Source: Palaemon carinicauda
Lineage: Eukaryota > Arthropoda > Malacostraca > Decapoda > Palaemonidae
Assembly (NCBI RefSeq): GCF_036898095.1
Contig: NC_090746.1
Span: forward strand, 107,513,752-107,577,751
DNA length: 64,000 nt
Reading direction: 5' to 3'
The position numbers and the translations under genes are program-made. The notes beneath the pieces were generated by a model. It did not search any database. It saw only the letters and a program-made list of their open reading frames with translations, and was not told the origin of the DNA. Numbering within the stretch: the first letter of the stretch is position 1; every line of letters begins with the position of its first letter. This document shows positions 35,430-45,899 of this stretch, one piece after another.

Positions 35430-35943
35430 ATTAACATGAGGTAAGAGTGGATATGAATGTGTTGAGGTGGTTTAGCCATGTTGAGAGGATGGAAAATGGC
35501 TGTCTGTTAAAGAGGGTGATGAATGCAAGAGTTGATGGGAGAAGTGCAAGAGGAAGGCCAAGGTTTGGGTGGATAGATGGAGTGAAGAAAGCTCTGGGTA
35601 ATAGGAGGATAGATGTGAGAGGGGTAAGAGAGCGTGCTAGAAATAGGAATGAATGGCAAGCGATTGTGACGCAGTTCCGGTAGGCCCTGCTGCTTCCTAC
35701 GGTGCCTTGGATGACCGCGGAGGTAGCAGCAGTAAGGGATTCAGCGTTATGAAGCTTCATCTGTGGTGGATAACGGGGGAGGGTGGGCTGTGGCACCACT
35801 AGCAGTACCAGCCAAACTCGGTTGAGTCCCTTGTCAGGCTGGGAGGAATGTAGAGAGGAGAGGTCCCCTTTTTTGTTTCATTTGTTTGATGTCGGCTACC
35901 CCACAAAATTGGGAGAAGTGCCTTGCTATATGTATGTATGTAT
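35430..35943 (+). mobile_element. Non-LTR retrotransposon 3' end (second LINE family)
   Basis: It has a C-terminal coding fragment (35,447-35,683), then a GC-richer 3' UTR containing GATGTCGGCTACCCCACAAA, and ends in a (TATG)n tail at 35,928-35,946. It is 5'-truncated. The protein type and the tail differ from the LINE at 10,315. Confidence 0.75.
35447..35683 (+). pseudogene. LINE ORF2 C-terminal fragment
   Basis: The 78 residues include VLRWFSHVERMENGCLLKRV, RSARGRPRFGWIDGVKKAL and RARNRNEWQAIV. This is the conserved tail (LRWFGHV.RM……GRPR..W.D….DR..WR..V) found after the RT domain of RTE-like and related LINEs. The fragment is open to its stop, but the RT and endonuclease domains are absent. 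Confidence 0.75.
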
Positions 35944-36418
35944 GTAAGAATTATGATCTAACTAAATAATGTATATTATGTGTAACTTTATCCATTATTG
36001 AACATCATGAGCAGGCTTCATATCAAGTAGAGCAGGAAAGGTGGGACTAAATATTACTACTGAAACTTTGTTAGTCCCAAAAGAGCAGCATCTAAAAAAG
36101 AACTTCAAAAAAAGCATCACCATCGTCAAAGATTTTACGTCATCGAGGAGCATGCGATGTGTTCTAGTTAAAAGGCAAAGCTTTATGATCAACAAATATT
36201 TACAGAATAGGAAGGCCTATTGAAAAGTAAGGTTAGAAACAAAACCTTATAAGATAAAACACTGGGTAAAAACCCAGAATTGTTAAGAAGCTTTCAATCT
36301 GCTAGCCTTAGTCCAATATGCACAGATGCCACCAAGAGTACCGTATCATAAAAATACAATGAACATTAGACCTCACTGTATAAAAAGAAGTATAAAAGAA
36401 GTAATTAATTAAAACCTG

Positions 36419-36495
36419 AAGATAGAGACGGCTGGCAAAATCTAATCTAGGCCCTTTTCGTCAATAGGCGTAGCTAGATGATGATGATGATGATG
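36419..36495 (+). mobile_element. Short LINE 3'-tail fragment with (GAT)n
   Basis: GATAGAGACGGCTGGCAAAA, then AGGCCCTTTTCGTCAATAGG and CGTAGCTA, and a (GAT)n tail. This phrase is familiar as the 3' end of RTE-type LINEs with GAT tails (from memory). Confidence 0.6.
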
Positions 36496-37712
36496 TATGA
36501 TACAATCCTCACCCAGAAGGACCTCACCTGATTGAGAAACTGGTCATCAGTTGAATTTTGGGATCACAAAAATATATCAAGTAAAGCTAAGATCAAATAT
36601 TTGGACTTGTGATAATATATCGTTTCAAAAACATAAATTTACCTAAAGATACCTAAATTTACCTTAGGATACCACAATGTTTGTTTGTGAAAACTAGCCA
36701 TCTAATATTAGTACCAAAAGTTCTAGCTGATATGTTTTCTGATTTATAATAGTACTATGAATGTGTTTGTGTCACTTTAAATGCTATGTAGAAATTAAGG
36801 GAAATATACAGTACAAGTATTGTGGCCATATCAAATTTGAATTAAGAGGCACACAACTGAAAATCATATGACCTTTAGCTATAGTCTTGATAAAAAAAAA
36901 GTATTACAGACATTCTTATACCTCGTATAAATATAAAAAAAAAAATAATATAAGAAATATTTTCAATTGATGATAATACATTAGTGTGACATTTAATATT
37001 GAGGCTTCTAGTAAAAATTAAGTATTACACAAGATATCAAAAGACTGAGTTGATGATCAAAGTTATTGGATAGGTTATTCAGTGATTTTTCAAGTTGCGA
37101 AGAAAGTACAACTTAATCTTACGCTTTGTTCTTTGTTGAAATTTTCAAATAAAAAACTGACAGTACCGTATACGATAGTTGACTTAATCAGTATAATGTA
37201 AAATGAAAACTATATAGCACAGACAGAAAAAAAGATTTTAGGGTCTATGGAAAAATATTAGTTTTTCAGTTGAAATCTAACAGGCAATATCAGGGTACTT
37301 AGAACCTCACTGTAAACAGATCTACAAAAGAATCTTCAAAATAATTAATTTTCCCTACATCTAAACTCATGGCACGTATTTCTCCCTTGAAGTCACAGAT
37401 ATTAAATTCCTATTGTACAGAAGAACAGAAGTTTTCTTGTGATTAATGGAAATCGCCATTATATCTGCCTTCAATCATTTGTTAATCTCAAGGAAGCTAC
37501 CAACACCATCCTGAAAAAAAGAAAATTTGAATTACTCCTTTTTCAATTTAGGACAAATAGAATGCTTTGATAGGCAAACTGGAACATAATGAAATATCAT
37601 ATGAAAGCTGTTACCAGAGATTACAGCAAAAAAAAAAAAAAAAAAAAAAAATTCATAGCCATTCTTTCATGAAAATCAATTAAAACAAGCACATATACGT
37701 TCAATAGATTTA
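36496..37712. other. AT-rich DNA flanking DIRS-A
   Basis: No gene. An A-run of 24 lies at 37,628-37,651. Confidence 0.6.
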
Positions 37713-38036
37713 GTTTTTCGGCTCAAGCCATGTCGTTCTGATGGAAGGTTCCTATTGGTAGCTTTCTAAGGGATATTTGGCTACAGTGATATTCCCTGAG
37801 AATTGACCTTTAGGTCTCCAGAATTCTAACTCCTGGCACGAATATCCATAAAATTTCACTTAAGGATATCGCATAATATCAGGGGACGTATATCTTGATA
37901 AGATACATAGTAAACTTCACCCCGAATAACGCTTTCATTTTGAGGGGGAAAAGTGGCGAAAATAGAAGGGGAGCCGTTATCAAGGTTACCCTTCCTCCCG
38001 TACTATTACGAGTATCCAAGATGGCACTCATTCCTA
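37713..38036. repeat. DIRS-A left inverted terminal repeat
   Basis: Reverse complement of ~47,878-48,175, including TCCTATTGGTAGCTTTCTAA, GACCTTTAGGTCTCCAGAAT and GAGTATCCAAGATGGC. The outermost GGCTCAAGCCATGTC at 37,720 is unique to the left end and recurs in complement in the ICR as GACATGGCTTGAGCC. Confidence 0.92.
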
Positions 38037-38911
38037 TTTTAGTAGCGACTGCGCACGGTGGTTTTTCCCTGTTATCTAACGTTTTTGATCGTTATTGAGA
38101 AGATTTAATATGCAATCTCCAGCTGCTTCTGCCTCTGGAAAGTTGAGTATTTAGTCTTTACAGTGTATAATTTTTAGCTCCTGCTTCACAGTGAAATTAG
38201 CTTAATTTAATGTGCTTTGGAGGTTGGCCAGTCACTGGAGGCGCCATGGGCGCTGTCGTTCGTTATGCATGTGTTATTTAGTTAGCAGAACGTCATTCCC
38301 AGTGGTAATAGTATTAATAAATTATAAAAGCTATTTAGGCACAATTATAATAGTAAAGATATATTATACATACAAATTTCCTCTTCCTTATGTTGATCGT
38401 ATACGTTACGAGTTTCGGTGATTTAGGTAACCAGGATCTTGCCCTGCGCTAGGCTACCTAGCCTATGCGCTTTAGTATACTTTCATTATCCCCGGTTACT
38501 CTTGTGTATCGTTTTATCAATTCAACAGGAGAAAGTATATCTCCTAGAATTCTTTATATAACTTGATACTCGTCTCCTGTGGAGATTTAAGGGTAATTCC
38601 TTTTTCCATCTGAGTGCCGCCATAGGCGACAACCCTATCATAGTCTTGCCATAGAGTAGTTCTCTCAGGCTTGACTGGGCTAGTGTTTTCTGTCTCCCAC
38701 CCTTGCCGGCGAGTATGCCGGCTTGGGTTTTCGACAGAACCTCAAAGTATTCAGTCTTTCTGCCGGCGGCCGAGCGGCAGGGTGAGTAGTCACTCCCCTG
38801 CAAGCTTAGTGCTGCTGGCATAGGAGGCTAAGCCTCCTTAGGCCGCACTTGAAGTGGTAGTATGATGACGCCACCTTCTCTCCTGCGGTCTAGAAGAATA
38901 GTCTTGTTTCA
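38037..38911 (+). other. DIRS-A 5' leader
   Basis: No ORF on the sense strand beyond 69 codons. It contains several short GC-rich inverted repeats, such as GCCGGCGAGTATGCCGGC near 38,703 and CTGCCGGCGGCCGAGCGGCAG near 38,760. A GGTAAC at ~38,426 could be a splice donor for a leader intron ending at 40,410, which is speculative. Confidence 0.5.
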
Positions 38912-39277
38912 GCAGACCCTAGACTGAAGAATAGATATTCTTCTGCCGCCTTGGATGGCGCCGATACTGAAACAAAGTTTCACTCTTGTGTGGAAGTGGC
39001 GGCAATCCTGCCGCCTTTTTCCACACTAGATTTCGGCAGACCCTAGGCTGAAGAATAGACATTCTTCTGCCGCATAGGATGGCACCGATACTGAAACAAA
39101 GTTTCACTCTTGTGTGGAAGTGGTGGCAACCCTGCCACCTTCTTCCACACTAGATTTCGGCAGACCCTAGGCTGAAGAATAGACATTCTTCTGCCGCCTA
39201 GGATGGCACCGATACTGAAACAAAGTTTCACTCTTGTGTGGAAGTGGTGGCAACCCTGCCACCTTCTTCCACACTGG
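38912..39277 (+). repeat. 124-bp tandem repeat, three copies, each with three hairpins
   Basis: Units start at 38,912, 39,036 and 39,160. Each contains GAAGAATAGACATTCTTC (ATA in copy 1), TGAAACAAAGTTTCA and a long stem beginning GTGTGGAAG and ending in CTTCCACAC or its variant. In copy 1 the inner stem is GGCGGCA/TGCCGCC, and in copies 2 and 3 GGTGGCA/TGCCACC, so both strands of the stem changed together. Short minus ORFs (KLCFSIGAI…) are repeat products. Confidence 0.9.
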
Positions 39278-39734
39278 ATACAGGACCCTTTCCCTGCCCC
39301 TCTCTGCCCTTTAGCGATGGCCTAGCTATCGCAATCCTGTAGCCATCGTCCTACAATCTCACCGCTTACCGGGTAGATCGTGGTGCCAGCCGGGCTCCTA
39401 CATAAGCAGCTGTATAGTCAATCAGTCCTTCCCTTATGGATGCAAGGCTTCGAGAAGGTTGTGCCGGCGATGACGGCTGCTGGTGGGACACCTCCACTGC
39501 TGAGTGTTCTTCAGTACTCTCTTGGACTGCCATCCACATTCCTGAAACCGGCAATGCCGGCAACGGATCTTGTGGCTGGATGGAAGCTTGAATGATGCAT
39601 TCTCTCCTTCCATTCAAACCCTCATTTTAGAGGAGGGCAGTAAGGTTATATACTTACTTACACCCTTATTTATTGTAAACATACATTTTGATAAGGCAGC
39701 CCTTCACTCCATGCTTTCTCTCTCTCTGTCAGCT

Positions 39735-39915
39735 ATTGCCGCCAGGTACTAACCCAGCTGGCAGCATGTCGGCTGGACCAGTGCCGTCAGGTACTTACTC
39801 AGTCGGCGGCATGCCGGCTGGACCAGTACCATCAGGTACAACCCAGTCGGTGACATGCCGGCCGGACTGTGCCGCCAGGTGCTAGGCCTGCCGGCAATAT
39901 GTCGGCTGAACTACA
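39735..39915 (+). repeat. 45-bp tandem repeat, about four copies
   Basis: Units of the form GCCGTCAGGTACTTACTCAG followed by TCGGCGGCATGCCGGCTGGA and CCAGT. In one frame they encode SGTYSVGGMPAGPVP-like 15-residue repeats, but no start or longer frame supports translation. The units contain the self-complementary GCATGC/GCCGGC. Confidence 0.82.
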
Positions 39916-40422
39916 CTATATGATTATACAGTAGCCAGTATATTTGCAATATAGTATATACTGCAGACAGAAAACTATAGTATATACTATACAGTAGTTA
40001 TTTTCCAACATACCTTATGTATCCTTGCACAGTCTATTGCTGAGACCAATCCTATATTGAAAGAATAGAATTCTTTCAATACTCTTGATTAAAAATCAGG
40101 TAATAACTTACCCCACAATATTAAATAATTTAAGAAGGGTCAGTGGTAGTATACACTTTTTCTATCCCTAGAGGTTAAAACTCTTCTCTTTTGAGTTTGC
40201 TCTGATCAAGGAAACTCTATAACCTTAATATTGAGGGGAGGTCATAGCAATTGGCTGGAAAGGATACACAAGTATGTGTCTTTCCTAATTTCTTACTACC
40301 TTACTATCCTAAGCTATAATGCTTAAAATATTAATATTAATATTTTGCATAATCTGTTTATCATATGTGATAAACAACCGCATACTCATTTGATTTTCCT
40401 TTCCTTACAGGAGGAAGCCCAG
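39916..40422 (+). other. DIRS-A pre-gag region with a possible splice acceptor
   Basis: AT-rich and non-coding. It ends with a pyrimidine-rich TTTTCCTTTCCTTACAG at 40,394-40,410, which fits a 3' splice site just before the gag ATG at 40,423. The preceding sequence is intron-like in composition. This is inference only. Confidence 0.4.
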
Positions 40423-41247
40423 ATGAAATGCGATGCGATCTTCTGCAACCATAGGAGTAGGAACTTCTACGGTCACAAAGCGTGTAGGTTTCATGCCCCC
40501 TGCACCATCATTACCGAAACCCTGCAGTACTGGGACCCCAAAGTCTGCAATATCTGCCGGACCTTGGTGACCAAAGGTTTCGATGACCCCAAGTCAACGG
40601 AGTCGAGGGATGCGGCACGAGAAAAGCTGCGCAAGTGGGTACGAGGGTTCCAGAAGAACTCTCCGGGACCATACCTACCTAACGATAGGATGCGTAGCTT
40701 GCTGTTCCCGAAAGCGGGTAGTGAAATTGTCATTCCCCAAGACCTCCCTGCGTCCAGATTGCCATCGAGACGGATGTCAGTGAGGTGTTGCAAAGCATGG
40801 ACATCCGCCAGGAGGAAAGGATGTCGGAAGTGTCTACGGACACTGAAAAGGATCTACTAAAGGATGATCCCGAGGAGGAGTCTACTCTACCTCTGGAAGA
40901 AGATGAAGATGTCGAGTCGGAGTTCCTTCCGTCTGTGCCGGCACCGGAGCCGTTACCCTCGACATCTTCAGCTTCTACCCCTCCATTGGACAACATGAGC
41001 CAGGCACTGGCCCATCTTACGGCCATAATGGAGAACATTCACAAGCAAGGCGAAGCAAGGGAAGCGAGATTCGAGAGAGAGCCCCGTGAAGCTCTACTTA
41101 CCGCCTCCCGAGGGTCATACAAGTGACCCAGAGTCCAAGACCTCCCAACCTGCTCCAAAACCAATCCCTGGAGGTATGAAGAGTTTATGCCGATTACTAG
41201 CAGCAGACTCTACATCTCCGGAGAAGATGGGAGCTGTCCTCTTAGAC
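40423..41247 (+). pseudogene. DIRS-A gag, 5' part (two frameshifts)
   Basis: An ATG at 40,423 starts MKCDAIFCNHRSRNFYGHKA, then CRFHAPC and VCNICRTLVTKGF, a Cys/His-rich N-terminus that could bind zinc. A frameshift near 40,750 moves the frame to QIAIETDVSEVLQSMDI, followed by an acidic, Ser/Thr/Pro-rich stretch (EEESTLPLEEDEDVESEF). A second near 41,090 moves it to KLYLPPPEGHTSDPESK and MGAVLLD, where the hAT insertion begins. The upstream in-frame ATG at 40,345 lies before the putative splice acceptor, so I prefer 40,423. Structural role is inferred from position. Confidence 0.75.
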
Positions 41248-42972
41248 CCAGGTTTCCCAACCCTGGGGTCGCCAAGTGCTTTCCCTGGGGTCGCCAAAAT
41301 CTCAAAATATCAAAATAAGAATAAAAATTCAAAATATGGCAGAACTTGCAGTAAAGAAAAAATATATAAACGTATTTGTGGATTTTTGTTTATCGACTTT
41401 TATATATCTATCTATTCATATATCAATATAAAAAACTAAATTTTAATGGTGGTATCCCTGAGTGCAGTATGCATTTGATACGTGAACAGCATCACCGTCC
41501 ACGTCCAACCAGGCAGCCACTCCAGCTGTACTGCCGCATTTATACCTGTATAGTGATTTCGAATGTGCTGCATAAGTTGCACTAAATCTTTGTTTGTTTA
41601 AAATTCTTAATTATTCATGAAAAGTGGTATGCCAACAATAGAAACTGAGTACATCCTTTGCTGACGAAGTATTGCACCACAGTATGTCAGTGGATGATAC
41701 CCTATCACAGTGTTCATAATTGAGGCTTCTAAAACCATATGGTACCCCCCACCATATCTAAAGAAAGAGATGGGCAAGGGAAGAGGAAGAGAAGGAGAGG
41801 GGCACTTTTCATGTGGAGGATTTTATGTCGCTGGTTTTTGAGGTTAATGTTTTGGTGGTTGTTGGAGGATTTTATGTCGCTGGCTTTTGAGGTTGTTGTT
41901 TTGGCAGTTGTTTAGAGATTTGGAGGATTTTTTCATTGGTTTTGGAGGTTGTTGTTTTGGCAGTTGTTTAGAGATCTGGAAGATTTTATGTCGCTGGTTT
42001 TGGAGATTGTTGTTTAGGCAGTTGTATAGAAATTTAGAGGATTTTAAGTCATTGGTTTTTGAGGTGGTTGTTTTGAGATTTAGACGATTTTAAGTCATTG
42101 GTTTTTGAGGTTGTTGTTTTGGCGGTTGTTTAGAGATTTGGAGGATTTTATGTCGCTGTGTTTTGAGGTTGTTGTTTTGGCAGTTGTTTAGAGATTTGGA
42201 GGATTTTATGTCATTGATTTTTGAGGTTGTTGTTTTGGCGGTTGTTTAGAGATTTGGAGGATTTTATGTCGCTGGTTTTTGAGGTTGTTGTTTTGGCGGT
42301 TGTTTAGAGATTTGGAGGATTTTGTCATTGGTTTTTGAGGTTGTTGTTTTGGTGGTTGTTTAGAGATTTGGAGTATTGTATATGGTTGGTTTTTGAGGTT
42401 GTTGTTTTGGCGAGATTTGGAGTGCTGTATATCATTGATTTTTTCGTTTCTGCTTCGTCTTATTTACTGCGATTTGCAAATATATTACACCCCTTTTCCT
42501 TGTTACTCCTTCCTTGACTCCTCCCCTCTATGCCTCCTCCTCCTTGTTCCTTGCCCCTTCACTTTCCTTGATACCTACCCTCTTTTTAAGACTGAACCAC
42601 GAATAGAGAAACTTAGCATCATGATCCAGGCCCAAGGCTCCCATTAAAATCAGTTTACCATTTAACAGAAAACATTTATATATACTTTTAGTTTGTTTTT
42701 GTGGAATGTAACAAAATATTATTCCAGAAGTGGGGTTTTTGATTAATACTAAGCCTTAAAATTTATAATGCTATTATAAAATTTAATGATGTTAGTTTTG
42801 TCTTTTCCAATCTTATAGTACCTATCCTATAGAAGGATATTTACTGTCCCTTACTTTTACAGTCAACAACTAGTAATATATAATAATACTTATACAACTA
42901 AACTAGTGGGGTCGTGGTCATGGCTTGAGGTGCATGATTGGGGTCGCCTGAAAAAAAGGTTGGGAACCATTG
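41248..42972. mobile_element. Non-autonomous hAT-type transposon inserted in DIRS-A gag
   Basis: Ends are inverted: CCAGGTTTCCCAACC at 41,248, and GGTTGGGAACCATTG ending at 42,972. They are flanked by 8-bp direct repeats with one mismatch, TCTTAGAC (41,240-41,247) and CCTTAGAC (42,973-42,980). GGGTCGCC words lie just inside both ends. The element has no transposase. Excising 1,733 bp (element plus one target copy) brings the two gag parts into one frame, which confirms both boundaries. Confidence 0.93.
41815..42430 (+). repeat. ~58-61-bp minisatellite inside the hAT element
   Basis: About ten copies of GAGGTTGTTGTTTTGGCGGT followed by TGTTTAGAGATTTGGAGGAT and TTTATGTCGCTGG, with small indels. 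The ORFs here are repeat artefacts. Confidence 0.93.
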
Positions 42973-43871
42973 CCTTAGACTATATCCAGTTTTGGCCAAG
43001 CTTTAACGCTTACCCTGATTGCTTCATTCGACTGAAGCATGAACCAACGCCAAAAGAGGAGACGGAACCAAAGGAGGTCATGGTTTTCGACCACGATAAG
43101 GCACAGGCTCTCTTGTCGAGTGGCCTAAAAAAGGCGGGCTATTCAAATTCGAAAGTGTCCGCCTTGAGCAAGAAACACCCTACCTTTCTTGCTCCTGCTT
43201 CAATAGCCTTCCCCTTTACGTCGAAGGCATTAAAAAATGTCGCCAAGGCAGTGAAGGCAGGCAAACCGTGCCCTGCACTAGAGGAGTGCAGGCCTCTGTC
43301 GTTAGCCTTGCCCATGGAAGAGAAGGAATGGAAGGAAGTCCACCTAACCTTCTCAGTAGGGAAACTGGACGCAGACATCGCTGGACGACAGTTTAGCGAG
43401 AATCTCCCTAAACTTTCTGACTTTCTCTTGCGCAAGGAAGAAGAGACGAAAGAGAGACTTGCAACATCCTTATCCCTACAAAACTGCATAGAGATGTGTG
43501 CAGGCCAAAGAAGTACCCCAGACATGCTCATGGTCCTGGCCAAAATGCATATGGCCACCCTAGTAAAGGACCTGTATGCTTTCATGAAGGCTAGGAGAGC
43601 CTGTAGATAGTTTGTGTTTGCTGCTGCAACAGTGAAACACGAACCCAGGAAGCTGATATCTTCTAACATCTGGGGTAAAGACCTCTTCCCGAACGAAGTA
43701 GTCAAAGAGGTAGTTGAGAAAGCCACCACGGAGAATAATAACTTCTCCAGAAGTGGGACATATCCTCAAAGAGGAGGTCTTCCCCGGATGCTGGTCCCCA
43801 ACCTAAAAGGAAGACGAAGAAGCCTAGACTTCCCCCTCGGCCTGCTCAACAACTTCCCACAGTCACAATGA
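42973..43871 (+). pseudogene. DIRS-A gag, 3' part
   Basis: It continues gag beyond the hAT insertion: YIQFWPSFNAYPDCFIRLKH, then MVFDHDKAQALLSSGLKK, a long alpha-helical middle (SENLPKLSDFLLRKEEETKE) and ALAKMHMATLV-like sequence to KARRACR. There a TAG at 43,608-43,610 interrupts it, after which the same frame resumes as FVFAAATVKHEPRKLISSNI and IWGKDLFPNEVVKEVVEKAT. The end (43,871) is basic and Pro-rich. An extra acidic-free tail frame at 43,868-44,120 (RGSSRHPSRGRGRRG) is Arg/Gly-rich and could be the nucleic-acid-binding C-terminus after a further frameshift. Confidence 0.75.
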
Positions 43872-44104
43872 CCACGGTGCCCCAAGTGGTGGCCCAAACA
43901 CAGACCACCTTCCAAGTGGTGCCTCAACAGCTGGTTGCCCAGTTACCAGCATTTAACCCCGGGTTTGAGAGGCAAACCACTACCTTTCGGCCGAAAGGTA
44001 AAGAATCCAGACGGGGCTCCTCTAGACATCCCTCAAGAGGTAGGGGACGACGCGGTTGAGGAGGTAGACTCTCCAGACAATCGAAGCAAGGAGATGCTTC
44101 CGGT

Positions 44105-45899
44105 AGGAGGGAGGCTCTAACATTTTCAGGATCGTTGGTCCTTCGATCCTTGGGTCCACGGCCTAATCAAGATCGGACTAGGATGGAAACGGAACAAGTC
44201 TTCACCATCATTTCCTCAATTCTTCCAACACCCCACCCCCTCATTAGAAGAATATACCCTAGAGCTCTTGAGCAAATGAGTTATAAGGAAAACAAAGTCC
44301 TTCAAATTCCAGGGAAGGACTCAGACAAACTCAGAGTCATTCTCGACTTGTCGCCACTCAACAAGTTCATAGAAAACAGCAAGTTCAGGATGTTAATCCT
44401 TCAACACATAAGGACCCTGTTACCTAAAGGGGCGTTCACAGTCTCGATAGACCTGGCAGATGCCTATTGGCACATTCTAGTCAGTCGCCCCCTCTCTTCC
44501 TACCTAGGATTCAAGTTACAGAAGATAAAGTATGTTCTCAGAGCCATACCCTTCGGACTAAATATAGCCTCAAGGATCTTCAAGAAACTTGCAGACGCAG
44601 TCGTGCAACAACTACGCCTAGAAGGCGTTCAGGTAGCAGCGTACCTGCACGACTAGCTGGTGTGGGCAGCATCCGAAACGGCTTGTTTGCAAGCATCAAA
44701 GAAGTGATCCAGTTCCTGGAACATCCGGGATGCAAGATCAACTTCAAAAGGTCTCGACTCTCTCCAGCTCAAGGGTTTCAATGGCTGGAAATCCATTGGG
44801 ACCTGAGGTCACACCGCCTCTCTATTCCCTAAGGGAAGAGGAGGGAGATCGCAGGGTCTGTCAAGAGACTACTGAAATCCGACAGGATCTCAAGACGCCA
44901 ACAGGAAAGAGTACTGGGCTCTTTCCAGTTCGCAGCATTAACAGACCTAGTGCTAAGAGCACAGCTGAAAGATGCGTCAGGAGTCTGGAGAAGATACGCA
45001 TCAAACGCTCGATAGATCTAAAATGACCGATACCGGCCTTACTACGATCACTTCTCAAGCCGTGGTCGAAGGCCAAGAGCCTAACGAGGAACGTGCCCTT
45101 GCAACCACCTCTGCCTTCGGTGACCATCCACACGGATGCCTCGACGGAAGGATGGGGAGTGTTCTCCCATCAAAGGAAAGTCCAAGGGACTTGGTTATCT
45201 CTGTTCAAGACCTTTCACATCAATATTTTGGAGGCCATGGCAGTCCTCTCGACGTTGGGAAAACTCTCCCCTCACAGATCAGTCCACATCAGGCTGATCT
45301 TGGACAGCGAAGTGATAGTGAGATGTCTGAACCGACAAGGCTCGAGATCGTCCCATATCAACCATGTGATATTAGCCATCCTTTGTCTAGAGAGATGGCA
45401 CTTATCGGCAGTTCACTTATAAGGGTTCCGTAATGTGACAGCGGACGCTCTATCCAGGCTAAAGCCGATAGAGTCAGAATGGTCCCTAGACACAGACTCA
45501 TTCTCCTCCATCTTGGAACAAGTCCCGGAACTGCAGATCGACCTCCTCGCGACGAGCGACAACAAGAAACTACCTCAATATATAGCCCCAAACGAGGGCC
45601 CTCTAGTGGAGATAACGGATGCCATGTCCCACGGTTGGAACGAACGGACCCGGATTATCCTGTTCCTTCCATCCAACCTCCTGCTGAAGGTCCTCAACGA
45701 GCTGAAATCCTTCTGGGGAACCGCAGCTCTAATGGCCCCTAAGTGGCCCAAGAGCAACTGGCTCCCTCTAGCGATGGAACTGAAGCTGAGGCCGGCCCCT
45801 CTACCTAACCCAGCACTATCTCAACGGGTTCAGAAGTCGACTGTCTTCGCTTCATCACAAAGACCCCAAAACCTTCATCTCATGATTTTCTCTTCTTAG
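44105..45899 (+). pseudogene. DIRS-A reverse transcriptase/RNase H, inactivated
   Basis: RT motifs in order: LRVILDLSPLNKFI, AFTVSIDLADAYWHI, AIPFGLNIASRIFKKLA and the active-site box, which reads AAYLHD followed by TAG (44,654-44,656) where the family has YLDDW. Both an Asp-to-His change and a stop therefore hit the catalytic box. A frameshift at ~44,670-44,700 leads to FLEHPGCKINFKRSRLSPAQ. RNase H follows in another frame (45,093-45,899) with TIHTDASTEGWGV, INILEAMAVLST, LILDSEVIVR and, after a TAA at 45,420-45,422, NVTADALSR. Beyond is the DIRS-typical LQIDLLATSDNKKLPQY region. It would have made cDNA from element RNA. Confidence 0.87.
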
